64,000 nt of DNA. It comes from Variovorax sp. ZS18.2.2. GTDB lineage: Bacteria; Pseudomonadota; Gammaproteobacteria; Burkholderiales; Burkholderiaceae_C. The stretch is from the NCBI RefSeq assembly GCF_024701975.1, contig NZ_JANLNM010000016.1:1-64000 (forward strand), given 5' to 3'. Of this stretch, positions 7,415-16,234 are shown piece by piece (the stretch's first letter is position 1; every line of letters starts with the position of its first letter). Below the pieces are notes generated by a model. It did no database searches. It was not told where the DNA came from and saw nothing but the letters and a program-made list of their open reading frames with translations. The position numbers were made by a program, and so were the translations under genes.

Positions 7415-8527
7415 TCAGGCCGCAAGGCGCTCGGGCTCGACCTGCGAAGGCACGGGGCTCTGCACGTGCGCGCGGCTCTTCATCAGCGGCTGGATGCGCT
7501 CGCCGAAAGCCTCGACGCCCTGCACGAAATCGTCGAAGGTCAGCAGCACGCCTTCGGTGCCAGGCACCTCGGCCACTTCGTCGAGCAGGCGCGCGACGGT
7601 TGCGTAGGAGCCGACGAGCGTGCCCATGTTGATGTTCACGGCCGAGGTCGGGTCGGCCATCTGGCGCACGTTGGTGTCGGCGCCGGACTTGGTGTCGGCC
7701 GCGCCCTGCTGCCCGAGCCAGGCGATGGCCTCGTGGTCGGCGCCGGCCTTGTAGTGCTCCCACTTGGCGCGTGCGGCCTCGTCGGTTTCGTCGGCGATCA
7801 CCATCATCAGCACGTAGGTGGTGACGTGGCGGCCGGTCTTGCGCGTGGCCTCGATGAGCTTTTCGGCGGCGGGCGCGAAGGCCTTGGGCGTGTTCACGCC
7901 CTTGCCGAAGCAGAAGTTGTAGTCGGCGTACTTCGCGGAGAAGTCCATGCCTGCGTCGCTCTGGCCGGCGCAGATCACCTTCATGTCGGCCTGTGGCTGC
8001 GGGCTCAGGCGGCAGTCGTCCATCTGGAAGTGGTCGCCCTTGAAGTCGGACTTGCCGGTGCCCCAGAGGTCGCGCAGCACCTGGATGTATTCGGAGAGGT
8101 ACTGGTAGCGCGTGCCGAAGAACTGGTCGCCGGGCCACATGCCCATCTGCGAATACTCTGGGCGCTGCCAGCCGGTGACGAGGTTCAGGCCAAAGCGGCC
8201 GCCGGAGATGGAGTCGATGGTCGAGGCCATGCGCGCGACGATGGCCGGCGGCATCACCAGCGAGGCGGAGGTGGCGAAGAGCTTGATCTTCGTCGTGACG
8301 GCCGCGAGCCCGGCCATGAGCGTGAAGGACTCGAGGTTGTGGTCCCAGAACTCGGTCTTGCCGCCGAAGCCACGCAGCTTGATCATCGACAGCGCGAAGT
8401 CGACACCGTAGTGCTCGGCCTTCAGCGTGATCTCCTTGTTGAGCGCGAAGCTGGGCTTGTACTGCGGTGCGTTCTCGGAAAGCAGCCAGCCGTTGTTGCC
8501 GATGGGAATGAAGATGCCGACGTTCAT
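7415..8527 (-). CDS. rutA: Pyrimidine monooxygenase RutA
   Basis: A 370-residue bacterial-luciferase-fold flavin monooxygenase that opens the uracil/thymine ring between N3 and C4, using reduced flavin from RutF. It starts MNVGIFIPIGNNGWLLSENA and has the RutA-typical AEHYGVDFALSMIKLRGFGG, SGGRFGLNLVTGWQRPEY and FTFDDFVQ-like (LLTFDDFVQGVEAFGE) regions. AGGAG precedes the ATG. First gene of the rutABCDEF operon; a near-perfect RutR box lies about 100 bp upstream. Confidence 0.95.
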   Translation of the reverse strand: MNVGIFIPIGNNGWLLSENAPQYKPSFALNKEITLKAEHYGVDFALSMIKLRGFGGKTEFWDHNLESFTLMAGLAAVTTKIKLFATSASLVMPPAIVARMASTIDSISGGRFGLNLVTGWQRPEYSQMGMWPGDQFFGTRYQYLSEYIQVLRDLWGTGKSDFKGDHFQMDDCRLSPQPQADMKVICAGQSDAGMDFSAKYADYNFCFGKGVNTPKAFAPAAEKLIEATRKTGRHVTTYVLMMVIADETDEAARAKWEHYKAGADHEAIAWLGQQGAADTKSGADTNVRQMADPTSAVNINMGTLVGSYATVARLLDEVAEVPGTEGVLLTFDDFVQGVEAFGERIQPLMKSRAHVQSPVPSQVEPERLAA

Positions 8528-8628
8528 GAAGGGCTCCTGTTGCGGGGTTACAGAGCCCTATGCATGGTGCGTGCCAGTCGGATAAGTCGTTTCAAATCAA
8601 TGAGTTATGGTTTTTTCATGTTTTTGTT

Positions 8629-8645
8629 TTGACCACTTGGTCCAA
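8629..8645. promoter_or_regulatory. RutR box upstream of rutA
   Basis: The sequence TTGACCACTTGGTCCAA matches the E. coli RutR consensus TTGACCA-NN-TGGTCAA at 13 of 14 defined positions. It lies in a noticeably AT-rich stretch (8575-8645) 102 bp upstream of the rutA start, the expected place for autoregulated control of the rut operon. Confidence 0.8.
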
Positions 8646-8743
8646 AGTGGAGCAGGCGAACCGGAAAAACTGCGGCGACGCGGTGCAGGCCGGACCAAAG
8701 CGGTGCAGCGTCGGCGTCACGAACGGCACGGCAAAATCACGCC

Positions 8744-9196
8744 ATGCCCAAGACCCCACACCGCACTGCCGCGGCCATCGGCGGCACCGCCGACGACGTC
8801 GAGGCGGCTTTCTACGAAGCGCTGCAGCGCGGCGACATCGACGCGCTGATGGCCTGCTGGGCCGACGAGGACGAGGTGTTCTGCGTACACCCTGGCGGCC
8901 CGCGGCTTGTAGGCGCCGTGGCGATCCGCGCGGCCTTCGAGCAGATGTTCGGCAACGGCGCGATCCACGCCATGCCGGCGCGGGTGCGCAAGATCGAGTC
9001 GCTCGCGAGCGCGGTGCACAACGTGCTGGAGCGCATCGAGGTGCTCACCGCCGAAGGCCCGCGCCATGCCTTCGTGCTGGCCACCAACGTCTATCACAAG
9101 ACCGCGCAGGGCTGGCGCATGGTGGCGCACCACGCGAGCCCGGGCAGCGCGCGCGAGCCGGACGACGCGAACGATCCGCCTCAGACCCTGCATTGA
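8744..9196 (+). CDS. NTF2-like (SnoaL/DUF4440-type) protein
   Basis: A 150-residue single NTF2-like domain (about residues 14-135): DVEAAFYEALQRGDIDALMA, followed by DEDEVFCVHPGGPRLVG and a closing strand GWRMVAHHASPG. Such proteins bind small hydrophobic ligands or act as simple isomerases/hydrolases; function is unknown. The ATG at 8744 is divergent from rutA. Its stop shares bases with the following gene's start (TGATG), so the two are coupled. Confidence 0.8.
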   Translation: MPKTPHRTAAAIGGTADDVEAAFYEALQRGDIDALMACWADEDEVFCVHPGGPRLVGAVAIRAAFEQMFGNGAIHAMPARVRKIESLASAVHNVLERIEVLTAEGPRHAFVLATNVYHKTAQGWRMVAHHASPGSAREPDDANDPPQTLH

Positions 9197-10260
9197 TGTC
9201 TTCCGCCGATTCTTCTTCTTCCTCTCTTCGGTCGTCGATGGACTACGTGGCGCCGCGCTGGCTGCCCGGCGGCAACCTGCAGACCATCTGGGCCGCGCTC
9301 TATGCGCGCCGCTTCGACGGTGCCGCGCCGGTGTACCGCCGCGAGCGCTGGAATGCGCCCGACGGGGATTTCATCGACGTCGATTTCATCGATGCGCCGC
9401 TGTCGGGCCCACGGCCGCTGCTGGTGCTGTTCCATGGGCTCGAGGGCTCGTCGCGCAGCCACTATGCGGAGGCTTTCGCGGCATTTGCGGCCGAGCGCGG
9501 CATGGCCTTCGCGGTGCCGCATTTCCGGGGCTGCAGCGGCGAGCTGAACCTCGCGCCGCGCGCGTACCACTCCGGCGACTACGAAGAGATCGGCTGGATC
9601 CTGCGGCGCATGCACGAGCAGCACACGCTGCGCGGCGGCGGCCCGGTGCTCGCCGCGGGCGTCTCGCTCGGCGGCAACGCATTGCTGCGCTGGGCCTGCG
9701 AGGCGGGCGACACGGCGCGCGAATCGGTCAGCGCCGTGGCTTCGGTGAGCGCGCCGCTCGACCTGGCCGCGGGCGGTGAGGCGATCGGCCGGGGCTTCAA
9801 CAGGCTGGTCTACACGCGCATGTTCCTCGCGACCATGAAGCCCAAGGCGATGGCCAAGCTCGCGCAGTTCCCGGGCCTGTTCGACCGCGACCGGCTGCTG
9901 GCCGCACGCGACCTCTATACCTTCGACGACGTGTTCACCGCGCCGCTGCACGGGTTTCGCAACACCGACGACTACTGGGCGCGAGGCTCGTCCAAGCCGC
10001 ACCTGGGCCAGATCCGCGTGCCCACGCTGGTGGTGAATGCGCTCAACGATCCGTTCATTCCGGCCCGCAGCCTGCCGGGGCCGGGCGAGGTCGGGCGGCA
10101 CGTCACGCTGTGGCAGCCGGCGCATGGCGGGCACGTCGGCTTTCCGCTGGGGCTGCCGCCGGGGCACGTGCGCGGGATGCCGGAGCGTGTCGGCGGCTGG
10201 CTGCAGGTGCATGGCGGCGTTTTGGCTGACGCCTCCGTGGCGCAACCGGCAGGAGAATGA
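9196..10260 (+). CDS. YheT-family alpha/beta hydrolase
   Basis: A 354-residue hydrolase of the YheT/ABHD group. The region WLPGGNLQTIWAAL at about residue 22 is characteristic. LVLFHGLEGSSRSHYA forms the oxyanion region, GVSLGGN holds the nucleophile Ser, and NALNDPFIP (Asp) and HGGHVGFP (His) complete the triad. Substrate unknown; relatives act on esters. The ATG at 9196 overlaps the preceding stop. An upstream extension of the frame to 8560 overlaps the NTF2-like gene and has no homology, so it is excluded. Confidence 0.9.
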   Translation: MSSADSSSSSLRSSMDYVAPRWLPGGNLQTIWAALYARRFDGAAPVYRRERWNAPDGDFIDVDFIDAPLSGPRPLLVLFHGLEGSSRSHYAEAFAAFAAERGMAFAVPHFRGCSGELNLAPRAYHSGDYEEIGWILRRMHEQHTLRGGGPVLAAGVSLGGNALLRWACEAGDTARESVSAVASVSAPLDLAAGGEAIGRGFNRLVYTRMFLATMKPKAMAKLAQFPGLFDRDRLLAARDLYTFDDVFTAPLHGFRNTDDYWARGSSKPHLGQIRVPTLVVNALNDPFIPARSLPGPGEVGRHVTLWQPAHGGHVGFPLGLPPGHVRGMPERVGGWLQVHGGVLADASVAQPAGE

Positions 10261-10264
10261 CCAG

Positions 10265-10828
10265 ATGGACGACATCGTCAAACAGGCGCTCGCCAAATGG
10301 CCCAACGTGCCGCACTGCTACGGCTGGCTGGGTCTCGACGCGCGCGGCAACTGGTACATGCGCGACGACCGCACGCAAGCCGAGGGGCCGTTCGTGCAGG
10401 CCAAGGGCTCGATGCTGCGGCACGACAAGCTGATCGACTTCATCCATCGCAACTACGAGCACGACGGCGAAGGGCAGTGGTTCTTCCAGAACGGGCCACA
10501 GCGCGTGTATGTCGAGCTGGAGGCTGCGCCGCTGGTCTGGCGCGTGGCAGACGAGGGCGGCGGCAGATTCACCGTCACGGCCCATACCGGCGAGGCGGTC
10601 GATGTCTCGGGCTGTCTGCTAGACGAGGCCGGGCGGCTTTATCTGGTCGCGCCGATCGGGCTCGGGCTGGTTCACACGCAGGATGTGGGCATTGCGGCCG
10701 AAGCCATCGAGCAGGGCCTGTGGACGCCCGAGGCGGTGCAGGCCAGCGAACTGCCGCAGCGCTTCGGCCATGTCATGAGCCCGGCGGAACACCATGCCAG
10801 TCCCGCCGCGGCGCTATCAAAACAATAG
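10265..10828 (+). CDS. Conserved protein of unknown function
   Basis: A 187-residue soluble protein, starting MDDIVKQALAKWPNVPHCYG. The segments GWLGLDARGNWYMRDD, LIDFIHRNYEHDGEGQWFFQ and NGPQRVYVELE look like a conserved domain I recognise as a Burkholderiales-type DUF2946/2944-like family, but I am not sure of the number. AGGAG lies 9 nt before the ATG, inside the end of the hydrolase gene, so it is likely cotranscribed with it. A bidirectional hairpin terminator follows. Confidence 0.75.
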   Translation: MDDIVKQALAKWPNVPHCYGWLGLDARGNWYMRDDRTQAEGPFVQAKGSMLRHDKLIDFIHRNYEHDGEGQWFFQNGPQRVYVELEAAPLVWRVADEGGGRFTVTAHTGEAVDVSGCLLDEAGRLYLVAPIGLGLVHTQDVGIAAEAIEQGLWTPEAVQASELPQRFGHVMSPAEHHASPAAALSKQ

Positions 10829-10852
10829 TTCTTCAAGCGCGGATCGCCCACA

Positions 10853-10879
10853 AAAAAGCCGGCGCTGGGCCGGCTTTTT
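10853..10879. terminator. Bidirectional intrinsic terminator
   Basis: AAAAAGCCGGC and GCCGGCTTTTT form an 11-bp stem with a 5-nt loop, with T-runs readable on both strands. It separates the rightward unknown gene ending at 10828 from the leftward cytochrome c gene ending at 10897. Confidence 0.9.
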
Positions 10880-10896
10880 CTTTGGAGCGAAGCGGA

Positions 10897-11538
10897 TTAC
10901 TTGGCGGGAGCAGCAGCCGTCGAGGCTGCGGCAGCAGGTGCCGACGCGGCAGGCGCCGCACCCGAAGCACCTTCTGCAGGCGCCGCGGCCGCCGGACGGT
11001 CGGGCACCGGGAACTTGGCGCCGCCGGCATTGGCCATGTAGACCACCGCACGGCCGATTTCGAGGTCTTCGAAGTCGCCGCCGCCCTGGGGAGGCATCGC
11101 GCCCTTGCCCTTGAGCGCATGTTCCAGCAGCGTTGCATAGCCCTGGCCGATGCGGGGGCCCCAGGCTGCGGCGTCGTTCAGGTGAGGGGCGCCGGGGATG
11201 CCCGGTGCGCCGTGGCAGGCCACGCACTGGGCCTTGAATACGGCGTCGCCGGCCGTGAGGGGGCGGTTGGCGTCACGGATCTCGATGGCGCCGACCTTCT
11301 TGAGGCGTTCGGCCACTTCCTTGTCGCGCGATTCCTTCGACACGCCGTAGAGCGCCATGTTCTCGCCCTCCACGGTGCCGGCGGGCTTGGTGCCCGAGAC
11401 CACGTAGGCGACAAGCCCCACGATGATCAGAATCGGTGCAATGAAGGAGAAAAATACCGCGAGCAGCAGTTGCTTCGGGTTCTTGATGGGGCCGGTATGG
11501 GCTTCTTCTGTGGCCTGGTAGTGCGGGTCTGCGCTCAT
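10897..11538 (-). CDS. Membrane-anchored c-type cytochrome (c5-like)
   Basis: A 213-residue monohaem cytochrome. A single membrane helix at about residues 25-47 (LLLAVFFSFIAPILIIVGLV) anchors it. The periplasmic domain has the haem motif CVACH near residue 105 and a distal Met in GAMPPQGGG. The tail (about residues 180-213) is a low-complexity Ala/Pro stretch. It resembles the c5-type cytochromes of Burkholderiales that feed terminal oxidases; partner unknown. A TATAAT lies upstream at 11592-11597 on this strand. Confidence 0.88.
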   Translation of the reverse strand: MSADPHYQATEEAHTGPIKNPKQLLLAVFFSFIAPILIIVGLVAYVVSGTKPAGTVEGENMALYGVSKESRDKEVAERLKKVGAIEIRDANRPLTAGDAVFKAQCVACHGAPGIPGAPHLNDAAAWGPRIGQGYATLLEHALKGKGAMPPQGGGDFEDLEIGRAVVYMANAGGAKFPVPDRPAAAAPAEGASGAAPAASAPAAAASTAAAPAK

Positions 11539-11591
11539 GGCGTCCTCAATAACGGGGGCTCGTCGGGGGGCTTTTTCTAGATCAACCGACG

Positions 11592-11597
11592 ATTATA
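11592..11597 (-). promoter_or_regulatory. Candidate -10 element for the cytochrome c gene
   Basis: A perfect TATAAT on the minus strand, 54 nt upstream of the cytochrome ATG, in an otherwise GC-rich spacer. No good -35 hexamer is visible. Just upstream, GAGGCCC (11600-11606) and GGGCCTC (11625-11631) form an inverted repeat that may be an operator or the end hairpin of the efflux operon. Confidence 0.4.
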
Positions 11598-11654
11598 GAG
11601 AGGCCCCTCGCCCCGGCGGGTGATGGGCCTCCCGATATCGAGTGCGCAAGCGCC

Positions 11655-13064
11655 TCAGCCCTTGTCGCGCGTTGCCCAGCCGCCACCCAGCGCCTTGTAC
11701 AGCGTGACCTGGTTCTGCAACTGCAGGAGCCGCGCATTGACCGCCAGTTGTTGCGCCGTGAACAGCGAGCGCTGCGCGTCGAGCAGGTCGAGCGCGCTGG
11801 CGATGCCGTTGCGATAGCGCAGATCGGAGAGTTTGAAGCGCACCGCTTCCGCGGTGGCCTGCGCGCGCTGCGCTCGCACCTCTTCGCCCAGCGTGGCGCG
11901 GCCGGCCAGGGCATCCGCCACTTCGCGGAACGCGGTCTGGATCGACTTCTCGTACTGCGCGACCGCGATTTCGCGCCCGGCCTTCGACGATTGCAGCGTG
12001 GCCCAGTTGCGGCCCGCATCGAAGATCGGCAGCGTGACCGTGGGCGCGAACGACCAGGCCTTGGAGCCCCGGTCGAACAGGCCCGAGAACTCGCTGCTCG
12101 CGGTGCCGATGCCACTGGTCAGCGACACGCGCGGGAAGAAGTTCGCGCGTGCAGCGCCGATGTTCGCGTTGGCGGCCATCAGCGTTTGCTCGGCCGCGCG
12201 GATGTCCGGCCGCTCGATCAGCATGTCGGAGGGCAGGCCCGCCGGCACGTCGGGCATCGGCTGGATGCCTTCGAGGCCCTTGGCGCCGCCCACGAGGGCG
12301 TTCGTCGGCACCGGCGCGCCCAGCAGCAGGGCGAGCGCGTTCTCGTCCTGCAGGCGCGCGCGCTGCTGCTGCGCGTAGGTGGCGCGGGCGCTTTCCGCAG
12401 CCGTGTTGGCGGCCTGGAAGTCGATTTCGGACGACACGCCGTTGTCGAAGCGCAGCTTTGCCAGGCGCACCGACTCTTCGCGCGTGACCATCGTCTGGCG
12501 CGTGATCTCGAGCAGTTCGTCGTCGGCGATCAGCGTGAGCCAGCCGGTGGCGACCGACGCGATCAGGCTGATCTGCGCGGCCTTGCGCGCTTCCTCGGTG
12601 GAGAGGTACTGCGCGAGCGCCTGGTCCTTCAGCGCGCGGATGCGGCCGAAGAAGTCGAGCTCCCAGGCGTTGAAGCCGAAGTTGACGCTGTACTGCGATC
12701 CCACGCTGCCGCCGACGCCAGTGACGTTGGGACGCGAGCGCGAGCCACTGCCCGTCAGGTCGAGCGCCGGGAACAGCGCCGATCGCTCGATCTGGAACTG
12801 CGCGCGCGCCTGCTCGATGTTGAGCACCGACACGCGCAGGTCGCGGTTGTTCGCGATCGCGGTCTGGATCAGGCCCGCCAGGCGCGGGTCGGTGAAGAAG
12901 TCCTGCCACGGCAGGGCCGCTGCGGCGGCGCCGGCCGGTTGCGACGGGTCACCCGGGAAGGTGGTCGGCACCGGCGCGGCGGGGCGCTCGTAGGTCGGGA
13001 TCAGCGAGCAGCCCGCCAGCAGCATTGCCGCGGCCAGGACTGTGGGAATCAGTTTCTTAGTCAT
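11655..13064 (-). CDS. RND efflux outer-membrane channel lipoprotein (OprM/NodT family)
   Basis: A 469-residue outer-membrane efflux protein. The lipobox signal MTKKLIPTVLAAAMLLAGCS places the lipid on Cys19. Two repeated OEP domains follow, with the family segments WQDFFTDPRLAGLIQTAI and YEKSIQTAFREVADALAGRA. The start at 13064 has GGAGGAG upstream and overlaps the end of the pump gene by 8 nt; a start 15 nt further upstream is less likely. Third gene of a MFP-RND-OMP operon, forming a complete tripartite exporter. Confidence 0.93.
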   Translation of the reverse strand: MTKKLIPTVLAAAMLLAGCSLIPTYERPAAPVPTTFPGDPSQPAGAAAAALPWQDFFTDPRLAGLIQTAIANNRDLRVSVLNIEQARAQFQIERSALFPALDLTGSGSRSRPNVTGVGGSVGSQYSVNFGFNAWELDFFGRIRALKDQALAQYLSTEEARKAAQISLIASVATGWLTLIADDELLEITRQTMVTREESVRLAKLRFDNGVSSEIDFQAANTAAESARATYAQQQRARLQDENALALLLGAPVPTNALVGGAKGLEGIQPMPDVPAGLPSDMLIERPDIRAAEQTLMAANANIGAARANFFPRVSLTSGIGTASSEFSGLFDRGSKAWSFAPTVTLPIFDAGRNWATLQSSKAGREIAVAQYEKSIQTAFREVADALAGRATLGEEVRAQRAQATAEAVRFKLSDLRYRNGIASALDLLDAQRSLFTAQQLAVNARLLQLQNQVTLYKALGGGWATRDKG

Positions 13065-16000
13065 GTTTCTCCTCCGCAATGCCCGCGGCTTGCGCGTGCT
13101 TGCGATTCATTTCCTGCTGGCGCGCGCTGCCCTTGAACAGCGTGCGCACCACCACGAAAAACACGGGCACGAAGATCACCGCGAGCACCGTGCCGGTCAC
13201 CATGCCGCCGAGCACGCCAGTGCCGATCGCGCGCTGGCTCGCCGAACCTGCGCCCGAAGCGATGAACAGCGGCACCACGCCCAGGCCGAAGGCCAGCGAG
13301 GTCATGATGATCGGGCGGAACCGCAGGTGCGCCGCTTCGAGGGCCGACTCGACCACGCCGCGCCCCTGCGCCTGCAGGTCCTTGGCGAACTCGATGATCA
13401 GGATCGCGTTCTTCGCCGAGAGCCCGATGATCGTGATCAGCCCCACCTGGAAGTACACGTCGTTCGCATACGAGCGGAACATGGTCGCGAGCAGCACGCC
13501 CAGCACGCCCAGCGGCACCACCAGAATCACCGACAGCGGGATCGACCAGCTCTCGTACAGCGCGGCTAGGCACAGGAACACCGCCAGGATCGCGAAGCCG
13601 TACAGGATGATGGCCTGCGAACCCGCGAGCTTTTCTTCACGCGACTGGCCCGTCCATTCGAAGCCGAAGCCTTGCGGCAGTTGCGCGGCGAGCTTTTCCA
13701 TTTCGGCCATGGCGGCACCCGTGCTCTGTCCCGGCGCCGCCTCGCCGCTGATGCGCATGGCGGGATAGCCGTTGTAGCGCACGGTCTGCGTCGCACCGGT
13801 GACCCACCGCGTGGTCGCGAAGGTCGCGAACGGCACCGGTTGACCCTGGGCGTTGGGAGCGTTGAGCTTGAGCATGTCCTCGGGCTGCATCCGCGCCGGC
13901 GCATCGGCCTGCACCACCACACGCTGGAAGCGGCCGCGGTTCGGGAAATCGTTGACGTAGCTCGAACCGAGCGTCGTCGACAGCGTGGTGTTGATCGCGT
14001 CGAAGCTCACGCCCAGCGCATTCGCCTTGTCGCGGTCGATGTCGATCTGCAGCTGCGGCGCGTCTTCCAGGCCGTCGGGCCGTACCCCTGTGATGATCTT
14101 GCTCTGCGAGGCCATGCCCAGGATCTGGTTGCGCGCGTTGACGAGGGCGTCGTGGCCCGCGCCCGAGCGGTCCTGCAGCCGGAAGCTGAAGCCGCTGGAA
14201 TTGCCAAGTTCGAGAATTGGCGGCGGACTCAGCGGGTAGATGAAGGCATCCCGGATGCCTGAGAGCGCGCCGAAGGAACGGCCCGCGAGCGCCTTGGCCG
14301 AGTGGGCCGGGTCCTTGCGTTCCTCCCAGCTCTTGAGCGTCACGAACGCCAGGCCCGCGTTCTGGCCCTGGCCCGAGAAGCTGAAGCCCATCACGCTCAC
14401 CATGCTCTCGACCTCGGGCTGCTTGAGCATGAAGCCTTCGACCTGCTTCATCACGTCCAGCGCGCGCTCCTGGGTCGCACCCGGCGGCAGCTGCACGTTC
14501 ACGATGATGTAGCCCAGGTCCTCCTCCGGCAGGAAGGAGGTCGGCAGTTGCCGGTAGGTGACCACCACCGCACCGATGATCGCGACGTAGATCACGAGGT
14601 AGCGCGCGGCACGGCGCAGGATGCGCGCGACCATGCCCTCGTAGCCCTTGGCCGTGCGCGTGAAGCCGCGGTTGAACCAGCCGAAGAAGCCGGACTTCTC
14701 GTGGTGATGGCCCGCCTCCACCGGCTTGAGCAGCGTGGCGCACAGCGCCGGCGTGAGCGACAGCGCCAGGAAGGCCGAGAACGCGATCGAGGTCACCATC
14801 GTCGCCGAGAACTGGCGGTAGATGTTGCCGGTCGAGCCCGCGAAGAAGGCCAGCGGCACGAACACCGAGATCAGCACCACGGTCACGCCGATGATGGCGC
14901 CCGAGATCTGCTGCATCGCCTTGCGGGTGGCCTCCAGCGGTGGCAGCCCTTCCTCGCTCATGATGCGCTCGACGTTCTCCACCACCACGATCGCATCGTC
15001 CACCACGATGCCGATCACCAGCACCATGCCGAACATCGTCAGCACGTTGATCGAGAAGCCCAGTGCGAACAGCACGGCGAAGGTGCCCAGGAGCGCGATC
15101 GGCACCACGATGGTCGGGATGATCGTGTAGCGCCAGTTCTGCAGGAACAGGAACATCACGAGGAACACCAGCGCCACGGCTTCGAGCAGGGTCTTGACCA
15201 CTTCGGTGATCGAGATCCGCACCACGGGTGTCGTGTCGTACGGCATGCTCCACTTCACGCCTTCGGGGAAGTAGCGCTGCAGCTCGGTCAGCCGCTCGCG
15301 CACGGCCTTGGACGACTTCAGCGCGTTGCCGCTGGGCGTGGGAAGCACGGCAATGCCGACCGCGGGCACGCCGTTCAGGCGCGCCGAAGTGGCATAGGCC
15401 TGGCCACCGATCTCGATGCGTGCGACGTCCTTGAGCCGCACGGTCGAGCCGTCGGTGTTGGCGCGCAGCACGATCTCCTTGAACTGGTCGACGTTGGCGA
15501 GCTGGCCGTTGACCGTCACCGTGGCCGCGATCGCCTGGCCCGGCACGTTCGGCAGGTCGCCGATGGTGCCCGAGGCCACCTGCGCGTTCTGCGCGCGGAT
15601 CGCGTTGTTGACGTCGGCCGGCGACAGGTTGAAGCCCTGCAGCTTGGCCGGGTCGATCCAGATGCGCATCGCGTTCTCGGAGCCGAACAGCTGGACCTGG
15701 CCCACGCCGTCGATCCGTTGCAGTTCCGGCACGATGTTGCGCGCGGCATAGTCGCCCAGCGCCGAGGTGTCGGTGCTGGCGTTGCTCGACGACAGCATCG
15801 CGAACAGCAGGAAGTTGGAGCGCGACTTGTCGACGCGCACGCCCTGCTGCGTCACCGAGGACGGCAGCCGGGGCGTGGCGCGCGAGAGCCGGTTCTGGAC
15901 GTCCACCTGCGCGAGGTCTTCATTGGTGCCGGGCTCGAAGCTGATCGTGATGGTGCCGGTGCCGTCGGCCTGGGCCACCGATTCCATGTAGATCATGCCC

Positions 16001-16218
16001 GGCGAGCCGTTCATTTCGCGCTCGATGATGGCCAGCACGCTGTCTTCGAGCGTCTGGGCCGAGGCACCGGGGTAGGCGACGGTGATCTGGATGGCGGGCG
16101 GTGCCACCGGCGGGTACTGCGAGATCGGGAGCTGGGTGATTGATACGCCGCCTATCACGAGGATGAACAGCGCGATCACCCACGCGAAGATCGGTCGATC
16201 GATGAAAAATTTGGCCAT
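13057..16218 (-). CDS. acrB: AcrB/MexB-type RND efflux transporter (HAE-1 family)
   Basis: Inner-membrane proton-driven drug exporter of 1053 residues, the normal length for the HAE-1 family. It begins MAKFFIDRPIFAWVIALFI and contains the twin-Asp helix 4 segment VLVIGIVVDDAIVVVEN, the signature GSTGNIYRQFS and the second-half LLVIFEFAKDL-like segment (AILIIEFAKDLQ). Twelve membrane helices with two large periplasmic loops are evident. It lies 16 nt after the adaptor gene. Symbol is by closest characterised family; Burkholderiales and pseudomonad orthologues carry other names. Confidence 0.95.
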   Translation of the reverse strand: MAKFFIDRPIFAWVIALFILVIGGVSITQLPISQYPPVAPPAIQITVAYPGASAQTLEDSVLAIIEREMNGSPGMIYMESVAQADGTGTITISFEPGTNEDLAQVDVQNRLSRATPRLPSSVTQQGVRVDKSRSNFLLFAMLSSSNASTDTSALGDYAARNIVPELQRIDGVGQVQLFGSENAMRIWIDPAKLQGFNLSPADVNNAIRAQNAQVASGTIGDLPNVPGQAIAATVTVNGQLANVDQFKEIVLRANTDGSTVRLKDVARIEIGGQAYATSARLNGVPAVGIAVLPTPSGNALKSSKAVRERLTELQRYFPEGVKWSMPYDTTPVVRISITEVVKTLLEAVALVFLVMFLFLQNWRYTIIPTIVVPIALLGTFAVLFALGFSINVLTMFGMVLVIGIVVDDAIVVVENVERIMSEEGLPPLEATRKAMQQISGAIIGVTVVLISVFVPLAFFAGSTGNIYRQFSATMVTSIAFSAFLALSLTPALCATLLKPVEAGHHHEKSGFFGWFNRGFTRTAKGYEGMVARILRRAARYLVIYVAIIGAVVVTYRQLPTSFLPEEDLGYIIVNVQLPPGATQERALDVMKQVEGFMLKQPEVESMVSVMGFSFSGQGQNAGLAFVTLKSWEERKDPAHSAKALAGRSFGALSGIRDAFIYPLSPPPILELGNSSGFSFRLQDRSGAGHDALVNARNQILGMASQSKIITGVRPDGLEDAPQLQIDIDRDKANALGVSFDAINTTLSTTLGSSYVNDFPNRGRFQRVVVQADAPARMQPEDMLKLNAPNAQGQPVPFATFATTRWVTGATQTVRYNGYPAMRISGEAAPGQSTGAAMAEMEKLAAQLPQGFGFEWTGQSREEKLAGSQAIILYGFAILAVFLCLAALYESWSIPLSVILVVPLGVLGVLLATMFRSYANDVYFQVGLITIIGLSAKNAILIIEFAKDLQAQGRGVVESALEAAHLRFRPIIMTSLAFGLGVVPLFIASGAGSASQRAIGTGVLGGMVTGTVLAVIFVPVFFVVVRTLFKGSARQQEMNRKHAQAAGIAEEKHD

Positions 16219-16234
16219 GCGGGCGCGCTCCTAA

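Noticed and set aside
8560..9195. Upstream part of the frame that continues into the YheT hydrolase
   Set aside because: It overlaps the NTF2-like gene in another frame and reads as Arg-rich shadow sequence.
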